Both the position numbers and the translations under genes were made by a program. From DATEJJ01 sp039649115 (lineage in GTDB: Bacteria > Actinomycetota > Actinomycetes > Mycobacteriales > Micromonosporaceae): a DNA stretch of 8,343 bases. The DNA lies in assembly GCA_039649115.1 (NCBI GenBank), contig JBBWZQ010000273.1:1-8343 (forward strand), in the 5' to 3' direction. The notes beneath the pieces are model-generated. The model ran no database searches. It was given only the letters and a program-made list of their open reading frames with translations, and was not told the origin of the DNA. Shown here one piece after another: positions 1 through 6,989 of this stretch (position 1 is the stretch's first letter; each line of letters opens with the position of its first letter).

Positions 1-3000
1 GGTGCGGGAACGGTGGGAGCGGGGACGGCTGGTGTGCGGCCGGCGGTTGCGGGTGTGGTTGCGAGCAGTCCCGCCATTGCCGTCTCGGCCAGCCTCAGGT
101 ACGCCAGATGGCTGTCGGTCATCGCGCGCTGGAAGGCGCTGTGCGCCTCCGCTGTCTGCCGTTGGGCCTCGTCGATCACGCGCAGCCAGCCGTCGTCGAC
201 GACCGGCGGAGCCGGCGGCATCGACCACCCCGCCCCAGTCGGCGTGCCCGGCACCGGCACGTCGGGCAAGGCCGGCAGCGCCGCAGATGCCGGCTGGGTC
301 GGCAGCACCGGCAGGGCCGGCAGCACCGGTTGGGCCGGCTGGGCCGGTTGGGCCGGCTGGGCCGGCTGGGTCGGCTGGGCCGGCTGGGTCGGCTGGGCCG
401 GCAGCACCGGCTGGGTCGGCAGCACCGGCAGGGCCGGCGCGACCGGGGCCGGGGAAACCGACGGCACCGCCGCGATCGCGGTCGCGGCGACGTCCGGCAG
501 CGACACCCCGTCTCGCATGCCGGCCCGCGGCGGGTACGGCCGGCCGTAGTTGCCGCCGTCGAGCCGGACCGCCGTCTTCGACACGGCGGCAGCCGGCTGG
601 TCCACAGCCGCCGGGGAGTCCTCCCACAGCGCCGCCAGGTCCATGGCGACACCGCCGACGGCCAGCCGGCCGAGCCCGTCCTGCAGCCGGGTGAGCCCGT
701 GCCCATTCCTGCGGTCGAGGTCCACCGCGAGATGCGGCCGTCCGGCGAGGATCTGACCGACCAGACCGGTGAGCGCGGTACCGGCACCGACCTCCACGAA
801 GGTACGCACGCCGGCGGCGTACATCGCCTCGACCACATCGACAAAGGCCACCGGTACCGCGAGCTGGGTGGCCAGCCGCAGCCGCACCTGCTGCGGATCC
901 GGCGGGTACGCAGCCGCGTCGGCGTTGCCGAAGACCTCCAGCCGCGGGGCGTGTACCGGGACTCCGCGCAGGTACTCCAGCAGCGGCTCGCGCGCCGGCG
1001 CGACCAGTGGACTGTGGAACGCGGTCGCCCCGTTCAGCCGGGTCGCGGGGACGCCCGCGGCCGTGAGCCTGGCGGCCACCGCGTCCAGCGCCGGTACGGT
1101 GCCGGCGAGTACGACCTGCCGGGGCCCGTTGTGGTTGGCGAGCCAGACGTCGGGCTGGCCGGCGACGGCGTCGGCAAGCCACTCCCGGGTGGCGCTGACG
1201 GCCAGCATGCCGCCCGGTACCGGCGCGTCCCGCATGAGGTCACCGCGCCGGCGGGCCAGCCGGACGAGCGTGTCCGCGTCGTAGGCACCCGCCGCGTGCA
1301 GCGCCACCAGCTCGCCGAAGCTGTGCCCGGCAACGCAGTCCGGGCGCAGGCCGATCCCGCCGAGCACGTCGAGCAGTGCCAGGCTGTGTACCGCCAGCGC
1401 CGGCTGCGCGTGCTCGGTCGAGGTCAGCAGCGCATCCTGGGCGGCGCGTCGCGCGTCGGTGAACGCCGGCGGCGGGAACACGACGCGGTGCGGTGCACCG
1501 TCGCCGAGGTCCAGCCGGGCGGCCCGGTCCCACGCATGGCGTGCCCGGGGCAGGTGCATGGCGAGGTCGCCGCCCATGCCCACGTACTGGGCGCCCTGGC
1601 CGGGGAACAGGAAGCCCAGCCGCCCGTCCGGTACCGGCCCGGTCGCGTGGTGCACCCGTTGGTTCGGCGCGGGCGGCTGCCCGCTCTCCATCCGGGGCAA
1701 CGTGTCGGCGAGCTGTGCGGACAGTTCGTCGGTGCCGGCCACGACGAGGGCGAGGCGCACCTCGTCGCCGTACCCGAAACTGCTCTGGCTCTCGCGGGCG
1801 AGGTCGGCGAGGGCGCGGCGGAGGTCGAGTTGGCCGGCCCGGTCGCGCAGTTCCGCCACTGATCCGCCGCTCAGCAGGATGAGTTCGGTCGGTGAGCTCG
1901 ACATGCGCCGCGCCGACCGCGCGGTCGCCGCGCCGGGCGCCGGCAGGTACTCCTCAAGGGTCACGTGGAAGTTGGTGCCGCCGAACCCGAAGCTGGACAC
2001 GGACGCGCGGCGTGGATGCGCGTCCGCCGGGTGCACCCACGGGCGGGCCACGGTGTTCAGGTAGAAAGGACTGCTGTCCACGTCGAGCGCGGGGTTGGGC
2101 CGGTCCACCTTGATGGTGGGCGGCAGGACCTTGTGGTGCAGGGCGAGCACCGCCTTGAGCAACCCGGCCGCGCCGGCGGCGGCTTTGGTGTGGCCGATCT
2201 GCGACTTGACCGAGCCGAGCGCGCACCACTGCCGGTCGGGCCGGCCGGACGCGTCGAAAACCTCGCGGAGCGCGGTGAACTCGGCCGCGTCGCCGGCATC
2301 CGTGCCCGTGCCGTGCGCCTCCACCAGACCGACGGTCTCCGGGCCGTAGCCCGCCGCTTCGTAGGTGCGGCGCAGCGCGCGGACCTGGCCCTGCGGCTGT
2401 GGCGCGTAGATGGCCCCACCCCTGCCGTCGGAGGAGGCGCCCACCCCGCGGATGACGCCGTACACGCGGTCGCCGTCGCGCTCGGCGTCGGCGAGGCGCT
2501 TGAGCGCGAACAGGGCCAGGCCCTCGCCGAGCATCGTGCCGTCCGCCGACGCGGAGAAGGGCCGGCAGTCGCCGGTCGGCGACAGAGCCGGGGTACGGGA
2601 GAAGCAGGTGTACATGGTGACGTCGTTCATCGTGTCCACACCACCGGTGATCACCAGGTCGGCGCGCATGAGGGAGAGCTCGGCGACGGCCGAGTAGAGG
2701 GCGGCCAGCGAACTCGCGCACGCGGCGTCGGTGGTGTGGCTGGTGCCGTGCAGGTCGAACTTGTTCGCGATGCGGCCGGCCACCACGTTGGTGAGCAGGC
2801 CGGGAAAGGTCTCCTCCGCCCACGGCACGTAATGGTCCGCGATGCGGTCGCAGACCGCCCGGGCCACGGACTCGGCCACGCCGTGCTCGCGCAGCGCCTT
2901 GAGCCAGACCGGGCGGTGCAGCCGGGCCGAGGCCTCGACCATCCGCTCCAGCGAGGACGCGCCGATCAGTACGCTGACCCGTTCCCGGTCGGTGGGTCGA

Positions 3001-3320
3001 CCGCTGGCGCAGTCGGCGAGCACCTGTTCAGCGACCAGCAGAGCGAGCAGTTGACTGGTGTCGATGGCGGACAGATTGTTCGGCGGGATGCCGAACCGCA
3101 ACGGGTCGAAGTCCACCTCGGGCAGGAAGGCGCCCCGGCGCCCGTAGGTCTTGTCGACCGCCCGCGGGTCGGCGTCGTGGTAGTCCTCGACGAGCCACCG
3201 GGTCGCCGGTACCTCGGTCATCAGGTCCGCGCCCGTCACCACGGTGCGCCAGAACGCGTCCAGGCTCGTCGAACCCGGCATGAGCGCGCCGGCGCCCACC
3301 ACGGCGACCGGTACCTGCAT
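1..3320 (-). CDS. PUFA-synthase-like iterative type I polyketide synthase, N-terminal part (KS-AT-linker), 3' end beyond window
   Basis: The gene encodes the chain-building enzyme of a secondary-lipid pathway. The ketosynthase condenses malonyl units and the acyltransferase loads them onto carrier domains. Translation from ATG 3320 stays open to base 1, giving about 1106 residues. The start follows a strong GGAGGAG site. The KS spans residues 1-458: DKTYGRRGAFLP near 50, active-site Cys201 in TTDAACASSL, His336 in EAHGTGT, and His377 in GHTKAAAG. This KS signature resembles PfaA/HglE-type synthases more than modular PKS. The AT spans about 568-860, with LFPGQGAQ, nucleophile Ser667 in GHSFGE, and His769 in AFHSPLV, which suggests malonyl preference. 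Residues 915-928 carry a post-AT motif (GGNYGRPYPP). A Pro-rich linker (about 958-1022) follows, then a helix HLAYLRLAETAM (1071-1082) like that preceding tandem ACPs in PfaA. No ACP, KR, DH or PPTase is in view. It is probably co-transcribed with the enoyl reductase 43 nt upstream. Domain calls are firm; the product is unknown. Confidence 0.93.
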   Translation of the reverse strand, partial: MQVPVAVVGAGALMPGSTSLDAFWRTVVTGADLMTEVPATRWLVEDYHDADPRAVDKTYGRRGAFLPEVDFDPLRFGIPPNNLSAIDTSQLLALLVAEQVLADCASGRPTDRERVSVLIGASSLERMVEASARLHRPVWLKALREHGVAESVARAVCDRIADHYVPWAEETFPGLLTNVVAGRIANKFDLHGTSHTTDAACASSLAALYSAVAELSLMRADLVITGGVDTMNDVTMYTCFSRTPALSPTGDCRPFSASADGTMLGEGLALFALKRLADAERDGDRVYGVIRGVGASSDGRGGAIYAPQPQGQVRALRRTYEAAGYGPETVGLVEAHGTGTDAGDAAEFTALREVFDASGRPDRQWCALGSVKSQIGHTKAAAGAAGLLKAVLALHHKVLPPTIKVDRPNPALDVDSSPFYLNTVARPWVHPADAHPRRASVSSFGFGGTNFHVTLEEYLPAPGAATARSARRMSSSPTELILLSGGSVAELRDRAGQLDLRRALADLARESQSSFGYGDEVRLALVVAGTDELSAQLADTLPRMESGQPPAPNQRVHHATGPVPDGRLGFLFPGQGAQYVGMGGDLAMHLPRARHAWDRAARLDLGDGAPHRVVFPPPAFTDARRAAQDALLTSTEHAQPALAVHSLALLDVLGGIGLRPDCVAGHSFGELVALHAAGAYDADTLVRLARRRGDLMRDAPVPGGMLAVSATREWLADAVAGQPDVWLANHNGPRQVVLAGTVPALDAVAARLTAAGVPATRLNGATAFHSPLVAPAREPLLEYLRGVPVHAPRLEVFGNADAAAYPPDPQQVRLRLATQLAVPVAFVDVVEAMYAAGVRTFVEVGAGTALTGLVGQILAGRPHLAVDLDRRNGHGLTRLQDGLGRLAVGGVAMDLAALWEDSPAAVDQPAAAVSKTAVRLDGGNYGRPYPPRAGMRDGVSLPDVAATAIAAVPSVSPAPVAPALPVLPTQPVLPAQPTQPAQPTQPAQPAQPAQPAQPVLPALPVLPTQPASAALPALPDVPVPGTPTGAGWSMPPAPPVVDDGWLRVIDEAQRQTAEAHSAFQRAMTDSHLAYLRLAETAMAGLLATTPATAGRTPAVPAPTVPA
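295..438. repeat. Sixteen-unit 9-bp tandem repeat inside the PKS linker
   Basis: Sixteen contiguous 9-base units on the plus strand keep perfect register. The unit types are TGGGCCGGC, TGGGTCGGC, AGCACCGGC and AGGGCCGGC, plus two units ending in T instead of C. On the coding (minus) strand each unit gives a tripeptide of the form (Ala/Thr/Val)-(Gln/Leu)-Pro. The repeat is therefore an in-frame, extended, flexible spacer between the AT and the expected carrier domains. Because each unit is a multiple of three, copy-number change would alter linker length without breaking the frame. Confidence 0.95.
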
Positions 3321-3327
3321 GCCGTCT

Positions 3328-3335
3328 CCTCCTCC
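3328..3335 (-). promoter_or_regulatory. Ribosome binding site of the PKS gene
   Basis: On the minus strand GGAGGAGG lies about 7 nt before ATG 3320. This purine-rich site is close to the ideal anti-16S complement. It supports ATG 3320 as the start, in agreement with the KS beginning at the typical VAVVGAGALMPG strand. Confidence 0.8.
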
Positions 3336-3363
3336 AGCGGTGTGCGGACCGGCCCGCGACGGG

Positions 3364-4989
3364 TCAGGCAAGCCGGCGCGGGACAAAACCGAATGCCTCG
3401 GGCGGTACCGGTACGCCGTACGTGCGCGCCTGGTGCGCACGGGTTACCACGGCCGCGCCCTCCAACAGGTTCAGGGCGATCTGGGTGACCGTGCGCTCCT
3501 CGGGTACCGACAGGAAGCTGCCCGCGGTCCAGCGGTTGAACGCGCCCACCGCCGGGCCGGCCCAGAGCTGGTAGTCGGTGCGCCGCGAGGTGTCGCCGTC
3601 GATCGCCCAGCGGCTGGACTTGCCCAGGTACCAGCGGAAGACCAGTGCCATCCGGTGCCGGGGGTCCCGCTCCGCGCGGTCGAGCTGGGCCGGATCCCGT
3701 TGCTGCCAGAAGGCGCCCGTCTCGGCCCAGATCTCGTCAAGCGTGATGTGCAGCACCTCCCGCTCCAGCGCGGTACGCACCGCCGCCGGCATCGCCTCGA
3801 TCGACGGGTACTCGCGGTACGCGTCGTACAGCCGGCCGGCCCGCATGGCGTACATCGTGCCGCGCCGCAACACCTGTACCTGGACGCCCATCTCGAACAT
3901 GTCCGCCGCCGGTGCCATGGCCACGTCGGCGAGATCGGCCTGGGCGAGCAGGGCGCGGGCATCGTCGGACACGCCCGACTCGATGGCCAGTTGGTTGACC
4001 GAGCCGGTCAGCACGTACGCCGCACCGAGCGCGAACGCCGCGGCAATCCCCGACGGGTTGCCCAGCCCGCCCGCGGCGCCAACCCGGATCGGCCGCTGGT
4101 ACCCGAACCGCGCGGTGAGCTCGTCGCGCAGCGCGAGGATGGTGGGCAGCATCGCGACCAGTGGCCGGTTGTCCGTGTGGCCGCCGCTGTCCGCCTCGAC
4201 CGTGACGTCCTCCGCGACCGGTACCCGCGCCGCCAGCCGGGCCTCGTCCCCGGTGAGCAGGCCCCTGGCCACCAACTCCGCCAGTACCGGCGGTGGTACC
4301 GGCGACATGAACTTTCCGGCGGTCTCGGGTCGGGACACCTTCGCGAACACCTGAACCGGCCGCACGATCATGCCCGCGCGGTCCAGCCGCAGCCCGGCCG
4401 CCGCACACCGGGCGACGGCCGGGGTGATGTCCATGAACGCGGATGCCGAGATCCGGCGCACCTGCCGGCGCAGCAGCAGATCGGCGACCCGCTCCTCCAG
4501 TGCGGGCTCGGCCGGTGAATGGATCAGGTTCACTCCCCAGCTCGAGCCGGTGCCGAGCGCCGTGGTCAGCTCGTCGACCGCCCGCTCGACATGCTCCGCG
4601 GCCAGGCCCGCGGCACCGAAGAAGCCGAGCAACTCCGCTCGGGCCAGCGCGACCACCATCCGCGTGGTCGCGATGCCGTTGGCCATCTCGCCCGCCACGT
4701 AAGGGAAACGGACCTGGTGCGCTTCGCCGAAACCGCGGTCGCCGAGCCATTCGGGATACAGCGGCGGCAGCAGGCCGACCAGGCGCCAACCGGCCTCGAC
4801 CGAGCCGGTGACCGCACCGCCAGGGGCGACACCCAGCGCGGTACCCGCGGGGCCGCTGACGACGTGCAACGTTTCGCGGACCCGGCGCAGGTACGCCGCG
4901 ACCTGTCGCGGATCGGACGCGGGTGCCTGCGCACCGGCCCGCCAGCCGGTCACCTGGCCCGTCAACTCCGGCCGGGCCAGCGAGGTCAT
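3364..4989 (-). CDS. pfaD: PfaD-family enoyl reductase (FMN-dependent, nitronate monooxygenase fold), trans-acting partner of the PKS
   Basis: This is a 541-residue stand-alone enoyl reductase of the PfaD family. In PUFA synthases such proteins reduce the trans-2-enoyl-ACP made by the large synthase, using FMN on a TIM barrel. Visible signatures in order are YVAGEMANGIAT (97-108), LGFFGAAGL (121-129), NLIHSP (154-159), SASAFM (181-186) and KVSRPETAGKFMSP (217-230). They continue with EADSGGHTDNRP (265-276, likely active-site His271), VGAAGGLGNP (303-312), LTGSVNQ (327-333), APAADMFEMGVQVQVL (359-374), FRWYLGKSS (451-459) and GPAVGAFNRW (478-487). The family's full-length pattern is present without gaps, in the usual length range. 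The start is ATG 4989, the only ATG between the in-frame upstream stop at 5055-5053 and the conserved region. No clear Shine-Dalgarno site precedes it. Stop TGA 3366-3364 lies 43 nt before the PKS start, so the two genes are probably one operon. The symbol denotes the family; an actinobacterial ortholog may carry another name. Confidence 0.94.
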   Translation of the reverse strand: MTSLARPELTGQVTGWRAGAQAPASDPRQVAAYLRRVRETLHVVSGPAGTALGVAPGGAVTGSVEAGWRLVGLLPPLYPEWLGDRGFGEAHQVRFPYVAGEMANGIATTRMVVALARAELLGFFGAAGLAAEHVERAVDELTTALGTGSSWGVNLIHSPAEPALEERVADLLLRRQVRRISASAFMDITPAVARCAAAGLRLDRAGMIVRPVQVFAKVSRPETAGKFMSPVPPPVLAELVARGLLTGDEARLAARVPVAEDVTVEADSGGHTDNRPLVAMLPTILALRDELTARFGYQRPIRVGAAGGLGNPSGIAAAFALGAAYVLTGSVNQLAIESGVSDDARALLAQADLADVAMAPAADMFEMGVQVQVLRRGTMYAMRAGRLYDAYREYPSIEAMPAAVRTALEREVLHITLDEIWAETGAFWQQRDPAQLDRAERDPRHRMALVFRWYLGKSSRWAIDGDTSRRTDYQLWAGPAVGAFNRWTAGSFLSVPEERTVTQIALNLLEGAAVVTRAHQARTYGVPVPPEAFGFVPRRLA

Positions 4990-5039
4990 CGCGGCCCGTG
5001 CGGGCTGTCCGGCATGTTCGGGCCCCGGCGGGCGGAGGG

Positions 5040-5080
5040 TGGCACGCAGCCATCATAGGTGCCGCGGCAGGGCGACCGGA
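5040..5080 (-). promoter_or_regulatory. Candidate promoter of the pfaD-PKS operon
   Basis: On the minus strand TATGAT (5057-5052) matches the sigma-70-type -10 element well, which is unusual in such GC-rich surroundings. A 17-nt spacer would put the -35 at 5080-5075 (TCCGGT), a poor match to TTGACA. This could mean an activator-dependent or alternative-sigma promoter. Transcription would begin near 5045, leaving a leader of about 55 nt before ATG 4989. The call rests on the -10 match and position only. Confidence 0.4.
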
Positions 5081-5169
5081 GTCTGCGTTCCGACTCGGAG
5101 CAGAGGTGGGACGGGATGCAACCGCAGACAGACCACCCGTCCAGCGGAACGGGCTGTCACGCTGTCGCG

Positions 5170-5175
5170 TACCAT
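5170..5175 (+). promoter_or_regulatory. Weak candidate -10 element for the NYN-domain gene
   Basis: TACCAT fits the loose actinobacterial TAnnnT pattern and lies 38 nt before ATG 5214, giving a short leader of about 30 nt. No recognisable -35 lies at the correct distance. TGTCAC occurs just upstream but is too close. Confidence 0.2.
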
Positions 5176-5213
5176 CGGCTCGGGCCGCCTGGTAGAGACC
5201 GCTGAGGAGCAGC

Positions 5214-6059
5214 ATGGTGACTGTTGGCGACAACACCGCGAAGCTGGCGGTGCTGATCGATGCCGACAACGCCCAGCCCGCAATCATCGAAGGGCTGCTC
5301 GCCGAGGTCGCCAAGTACGGCACCGCACACGTCAAACGCGCCTACGGCGACTGGACCGGCACCAGCCTGCGCGGCTGGAAGGAGCACCTCCTCGCCCAGT
5401 CGATCCAACCGATCCAGCAGTTCTCGTACACGGTCGGCAAGAACGCCACCGACTCCGCGTTGATCATCGACGCGATGGACCTGCTGTACTCCGGTCGCTT
5501 CGACGGGTTCTGCATCGTCTCCAGTGACAGCGACTTCACCCGCCTGGCCTCCCGCCTGCGCGAGTCCGGCCTGACCGTGTACGGCTTCGGCGAGCGCAAG
5601 ACCCCCAAGCCGTTCGTCGCGGCCTGCGACAAGTTCATCTACACCGAAAACCTCACCTACGCCGAAAGCCCCACCGCGCCGGCGGACGCCGCCCCCGCCT
5701 CGAAGCCGGTCACCCCCGCGGCACAGCTCAAGGGCGACACCGCTCTGATCGGCCAGTTGCGCAACGCGATCGAGGCGGCCTCCGACGACGACGGCTGGGC
5801 GCCGCTGGCCAACGTCGGGCACATCATCACCAAGCAGCGTCCCGACTTCGACTCCCGCAACTACGGGTACGGGAAACTCAGCGACCTGATGACCGCGACC
5901 ACCTTGTTCGAAATGGACCGCCGCACCCTGGGCGACGGCAAGCCCGGGTCCATCTACGTGCGCGACAAGCGCCGCCGCGCGGTCCGGAAAGCCACACCCG
6001 TCAAGCCGGCCAACGGCCTCGCCGCGGCCACCGACGAAACAGCCGTGCCCACCCGATGA
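5214..6059 (+). CDS. LabA-like NYN/PIN-fold protein with C-terminal OST-HTH/LOTUS domain
   Basis: The 281-residue protein is predicted to be cytoplasmic and to act on RNA. Residues 10-147 form a NYN domain of the LabA/DUF88 type, a PIN-like fold whose acidic cluster binds divalent metal in active nucleases. Visible pieces are LAVLIDADNA (11-20, with Asp16 and Asp18), GKNATDSALIIDAMDL (75-90, with Asp80 and Asp86), IVSSDSDFTRL (101-111, with Asp105 and Asp107) and YGFGERKTPKPF (123-134). All expected acidic positions are present, so catalysis is plausible but not shown. A Pro/Ala linker (152-170) leads to an OST-HTH/LOTUS-like winged helix (about 173-250), a domain associated with RNA binding. 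The tail is basic (DKRRRAVRKA). The start is supported by GAGGAG 4 nt upstream. The stop lies 4 nt before the methyltransferase gene, so the pair is probably co-translated. The RNA target is unknown. Confidence 0.9.
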   Translation: MVTVGDNTAKLAVLIDADNAQPAIIEGLLAEVAKYGTAHVKRAYGDWTGTSLRGWKEHLLAQSIQPIQQFSYTVGKNATDSALIIDAMDLLYSGRFDGFCIVSSDSDFTRLASRLRESGLTVYGFGERKTPKPFVAACDKFIYTENLTYAESPTAPADAAPASKPVTPAAQLKGDTALIGQLRNAIEAASDDDGWAPLANVGHIITKQRPDFDSRNYGYGKLSDLMTATTLFEMDRRTLGDGKPGSIYVRDKRRRAVRKATPVKPANGLAAATDETAVPTR

Positions 6060-6063
6060 TCTG

Positions 6064-6765
6064 ATGGTGCGCGACGATGGGGATTGGCTGCAGGACGGGG
6101 TACTCGAATCCTCGGCGGTGGTGGCCAACAACGCGATGAATCGTCAGCGCGGGCTGGACGGAGTCAACAGCTATGCGCGCGAGCTCGGCTTCCACCCGCT
6201 GGACCTGCTCACGACCCGGCTCGCCGCAACCGCTTCGGGCACGGTTGCCTGGCTGGATCTGTGCTGCGGTACCGGCCGCGCCCTCATCCAGGCCGCCGAC
6301 CGGCTGTACACCGAACGCGACCGGGTGCGGTTGGTCGGTGTGGACCTGGTCGACTTCTTCGACCCCGTACCCGAAGCGGTTCCAGCGCTTGAGCTGGTGT
6401 GCGCGCCGGCCCTGTCCTGGGAGCCGGCCCACCGCTTCGACCTGATCACCTGCGTGCACGGGCTGCACTACATCGGCGACAAGCTCACCCTGCTCACCCG
6501 CGCCGCCTCCTGGCTGACCGACGACGGGCTGCTGGTCGCTGACCTCGACCTGTCCAGCATCCGCCTGGCTGGCGGAAAGCCCGCCGGCGACCGCCTCGCC
6601 ACCGCCTTGCGGGGGGCCGGGTTCAGCCTCGACCGGCGACGACGCCAGATCCGACGCACCGGCCGGGGAACCGTCACGCTCCCGTACACCTATCTGGGCG
6701 CCGACGACCGCGCCGGGCCCAACTACACCGGCCAACCCGCCGTCCATTCCTATTACGCCCGATGA
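6064..6765 (+). CDS. Class I SAM-dependent methyltransferase, substrate unknown
   Basis: The 233-residue protein has a Rossmann-fold methyltransferase core. Motif I is WLDLCCGTGRALI (63-75), the glycine-rich AdoMet loop. The acidic end of strand 2 is VGVDLVD (91-97). FDLITCVHGLHYI (125-137) corresponds to the strand 4 / post-motif region, and LTDDGLLVADLDL (151-163) to strand 5. A conserved-looking N-terminal block, VVANNAMNRQRGLDGVNSYARELGF (19-43), resembles an uncharacterised actinobacterial subgroup. I cannot assign a substrate (RNA, protein or small molecule). The gene starts 4 nt after the NYN gene's stop, has no Shine-Dalgarno site of its own, and is therefore probably translationally coupled to it. 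This suggests shared function, possibly on RNA. The C-terminus ends in SYYAR with no extra domain. Confidence 0.87.
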   Translation: MVRDDGDWLQDGVLESSAVVANNAMNRQRGLDGVNSYARELGFHPLDLLTTRLAATASGTVAWLDLCCGTGRALIQAADRLYTERDRVRLVGVDLVDFFDPVPEAVPALELVCAPALSWEPAHRFDLITCVHGLHYIGDKLTLLTRAASWLTDDGLLVADLDLSSIRLAGGKPAGDRLATALRGAGFSLDRRRRQIRRTGRGTVTLPYTYLGADDRAGPNYTGQPAVHSYYAR

Positions 6766-6989
6766 CTCCGGCAGCTGCTCGACACGGAACCAACCATGGG
6801 TGTCGCACCCGCGGCGCCGGGTTGCGGCGCTGCTGTTTCAGCGGAGCCGTTGCGGGCGCTGGTGGTGCCGCATGTTTGCGGAGCGGTTACGGCACTGGTG
6901 CCGCCGGCGAGCGGACTCACCGCGCGGCGACCGGCCGAGCAGGCCGGCGCGCGCGGCGGTGAGGTCGGTGGCGCAGCCTTCGGCACGGG
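6766..6989. other. Intergenic region between convergent genes, no supported gene
   Basis: This 224-nt stretch lies between the methyltransferase stop and the stop of the DUF899 gene. Short open frames cross it on both strands, but none has a ribosome site, a family motif or a clear third-position GC bias. It contains inverted repeats: a small perfect one at 6798-6810 (GGGTG-TCG-CACCC), CGGCAC-TG-GTGCCG at 6890-6903, and a larger hairpin at 6921-6953. This fits a transcription-ending zone. Confidence 0.6.
6921..6953. terminator. GC-rich hairpin, probable bidirectional terminator
   Basis: The arms CGCGCG (6921-6926) and CGCGCG (6948-6953) enclose a second perfect stem, CCGGCC (6931-6936) with GGCCGG (6942-6947). 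The loop is GAGCA and there is a 4-nt bulge (GCGA) on one side. Twelve G:C pairs make a very stable structure. No T tract follows on either strand, as is common for actinobacterial terminators. The site between converging genes supports the call, but in such GC-rich DNA some hairpins arise by chance. Confidence 0.45.

Noticed and set aside
295..438. Possible CRISPR or other spaced repeat array
   Set aside because: The 9-bp units are contiguous with no spacers and lie in frame within the PKS linker.
108..1862. Long plus-strand open frame of 584 codons
   Set aside because: It is antisense to the KS-AT gene, whose minus-strand translation shows catalytic motifs throughout. The plus frame is Arg/Gly-rich without any family motif, as expected for shadows in GC-rich DNA.
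1..3320. Enediyne PKS as an alternative identity
   Set aside because: The adjacent PfaD enoyl reductase and the PUFA-type linker and helix fit PUFA-like synthases better. It cannot be excluded completely without the downstream domains.
1965..3488. Plus-strand open frame of 507 codons
   Set aside because: It is antisense to the ketosynthase and overlaps the operon gap and the end of pfaD. It has no motif or ribosome site.
3244..4518. Plus-strand open frame of 424 codons
   Set aside because: It is antisense to pfaD, which is motif-complete on the minus strand.
5076..5097. Inverted repeat GAGTC-8 nt-GACTC as a regulator site in the divergent region
   Set aside because: The arms are only five perfect bases, which is expected by chance in a region of this size, and it is not matched by a second copy.
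3737..5335. Minus-strand open frame of 532 codons overlapping pfaD in another frame
   Set aside because: It shares the strand with pfaD but is in the wrong frame and crosses the divergent promoter region. Its Arg/Gly/Ala-rich composition has no recognisable domain.
5157..6131. Minus-strand open frame of 324 codons
   Set aside because: It is antisense to the NYN-LOTUS gene and has no family resemblance.
6001..6747. Minus-strand open frame of 248 codons
   Set aside because: It is antisense to the methyltransferase gene, whose AdoMet motifs are clear.
5214..6765. Restriction-modification system (nuclease plus methyltransferase)
   Set aside because: The nuclease-fold protein is a NYN-LOTUS type associated with RNA, and the methyltransferase lacks the NPPY/DPPY-type motif of DNA adenine enzymes and the PC motif of cytosine-5 enzymes.
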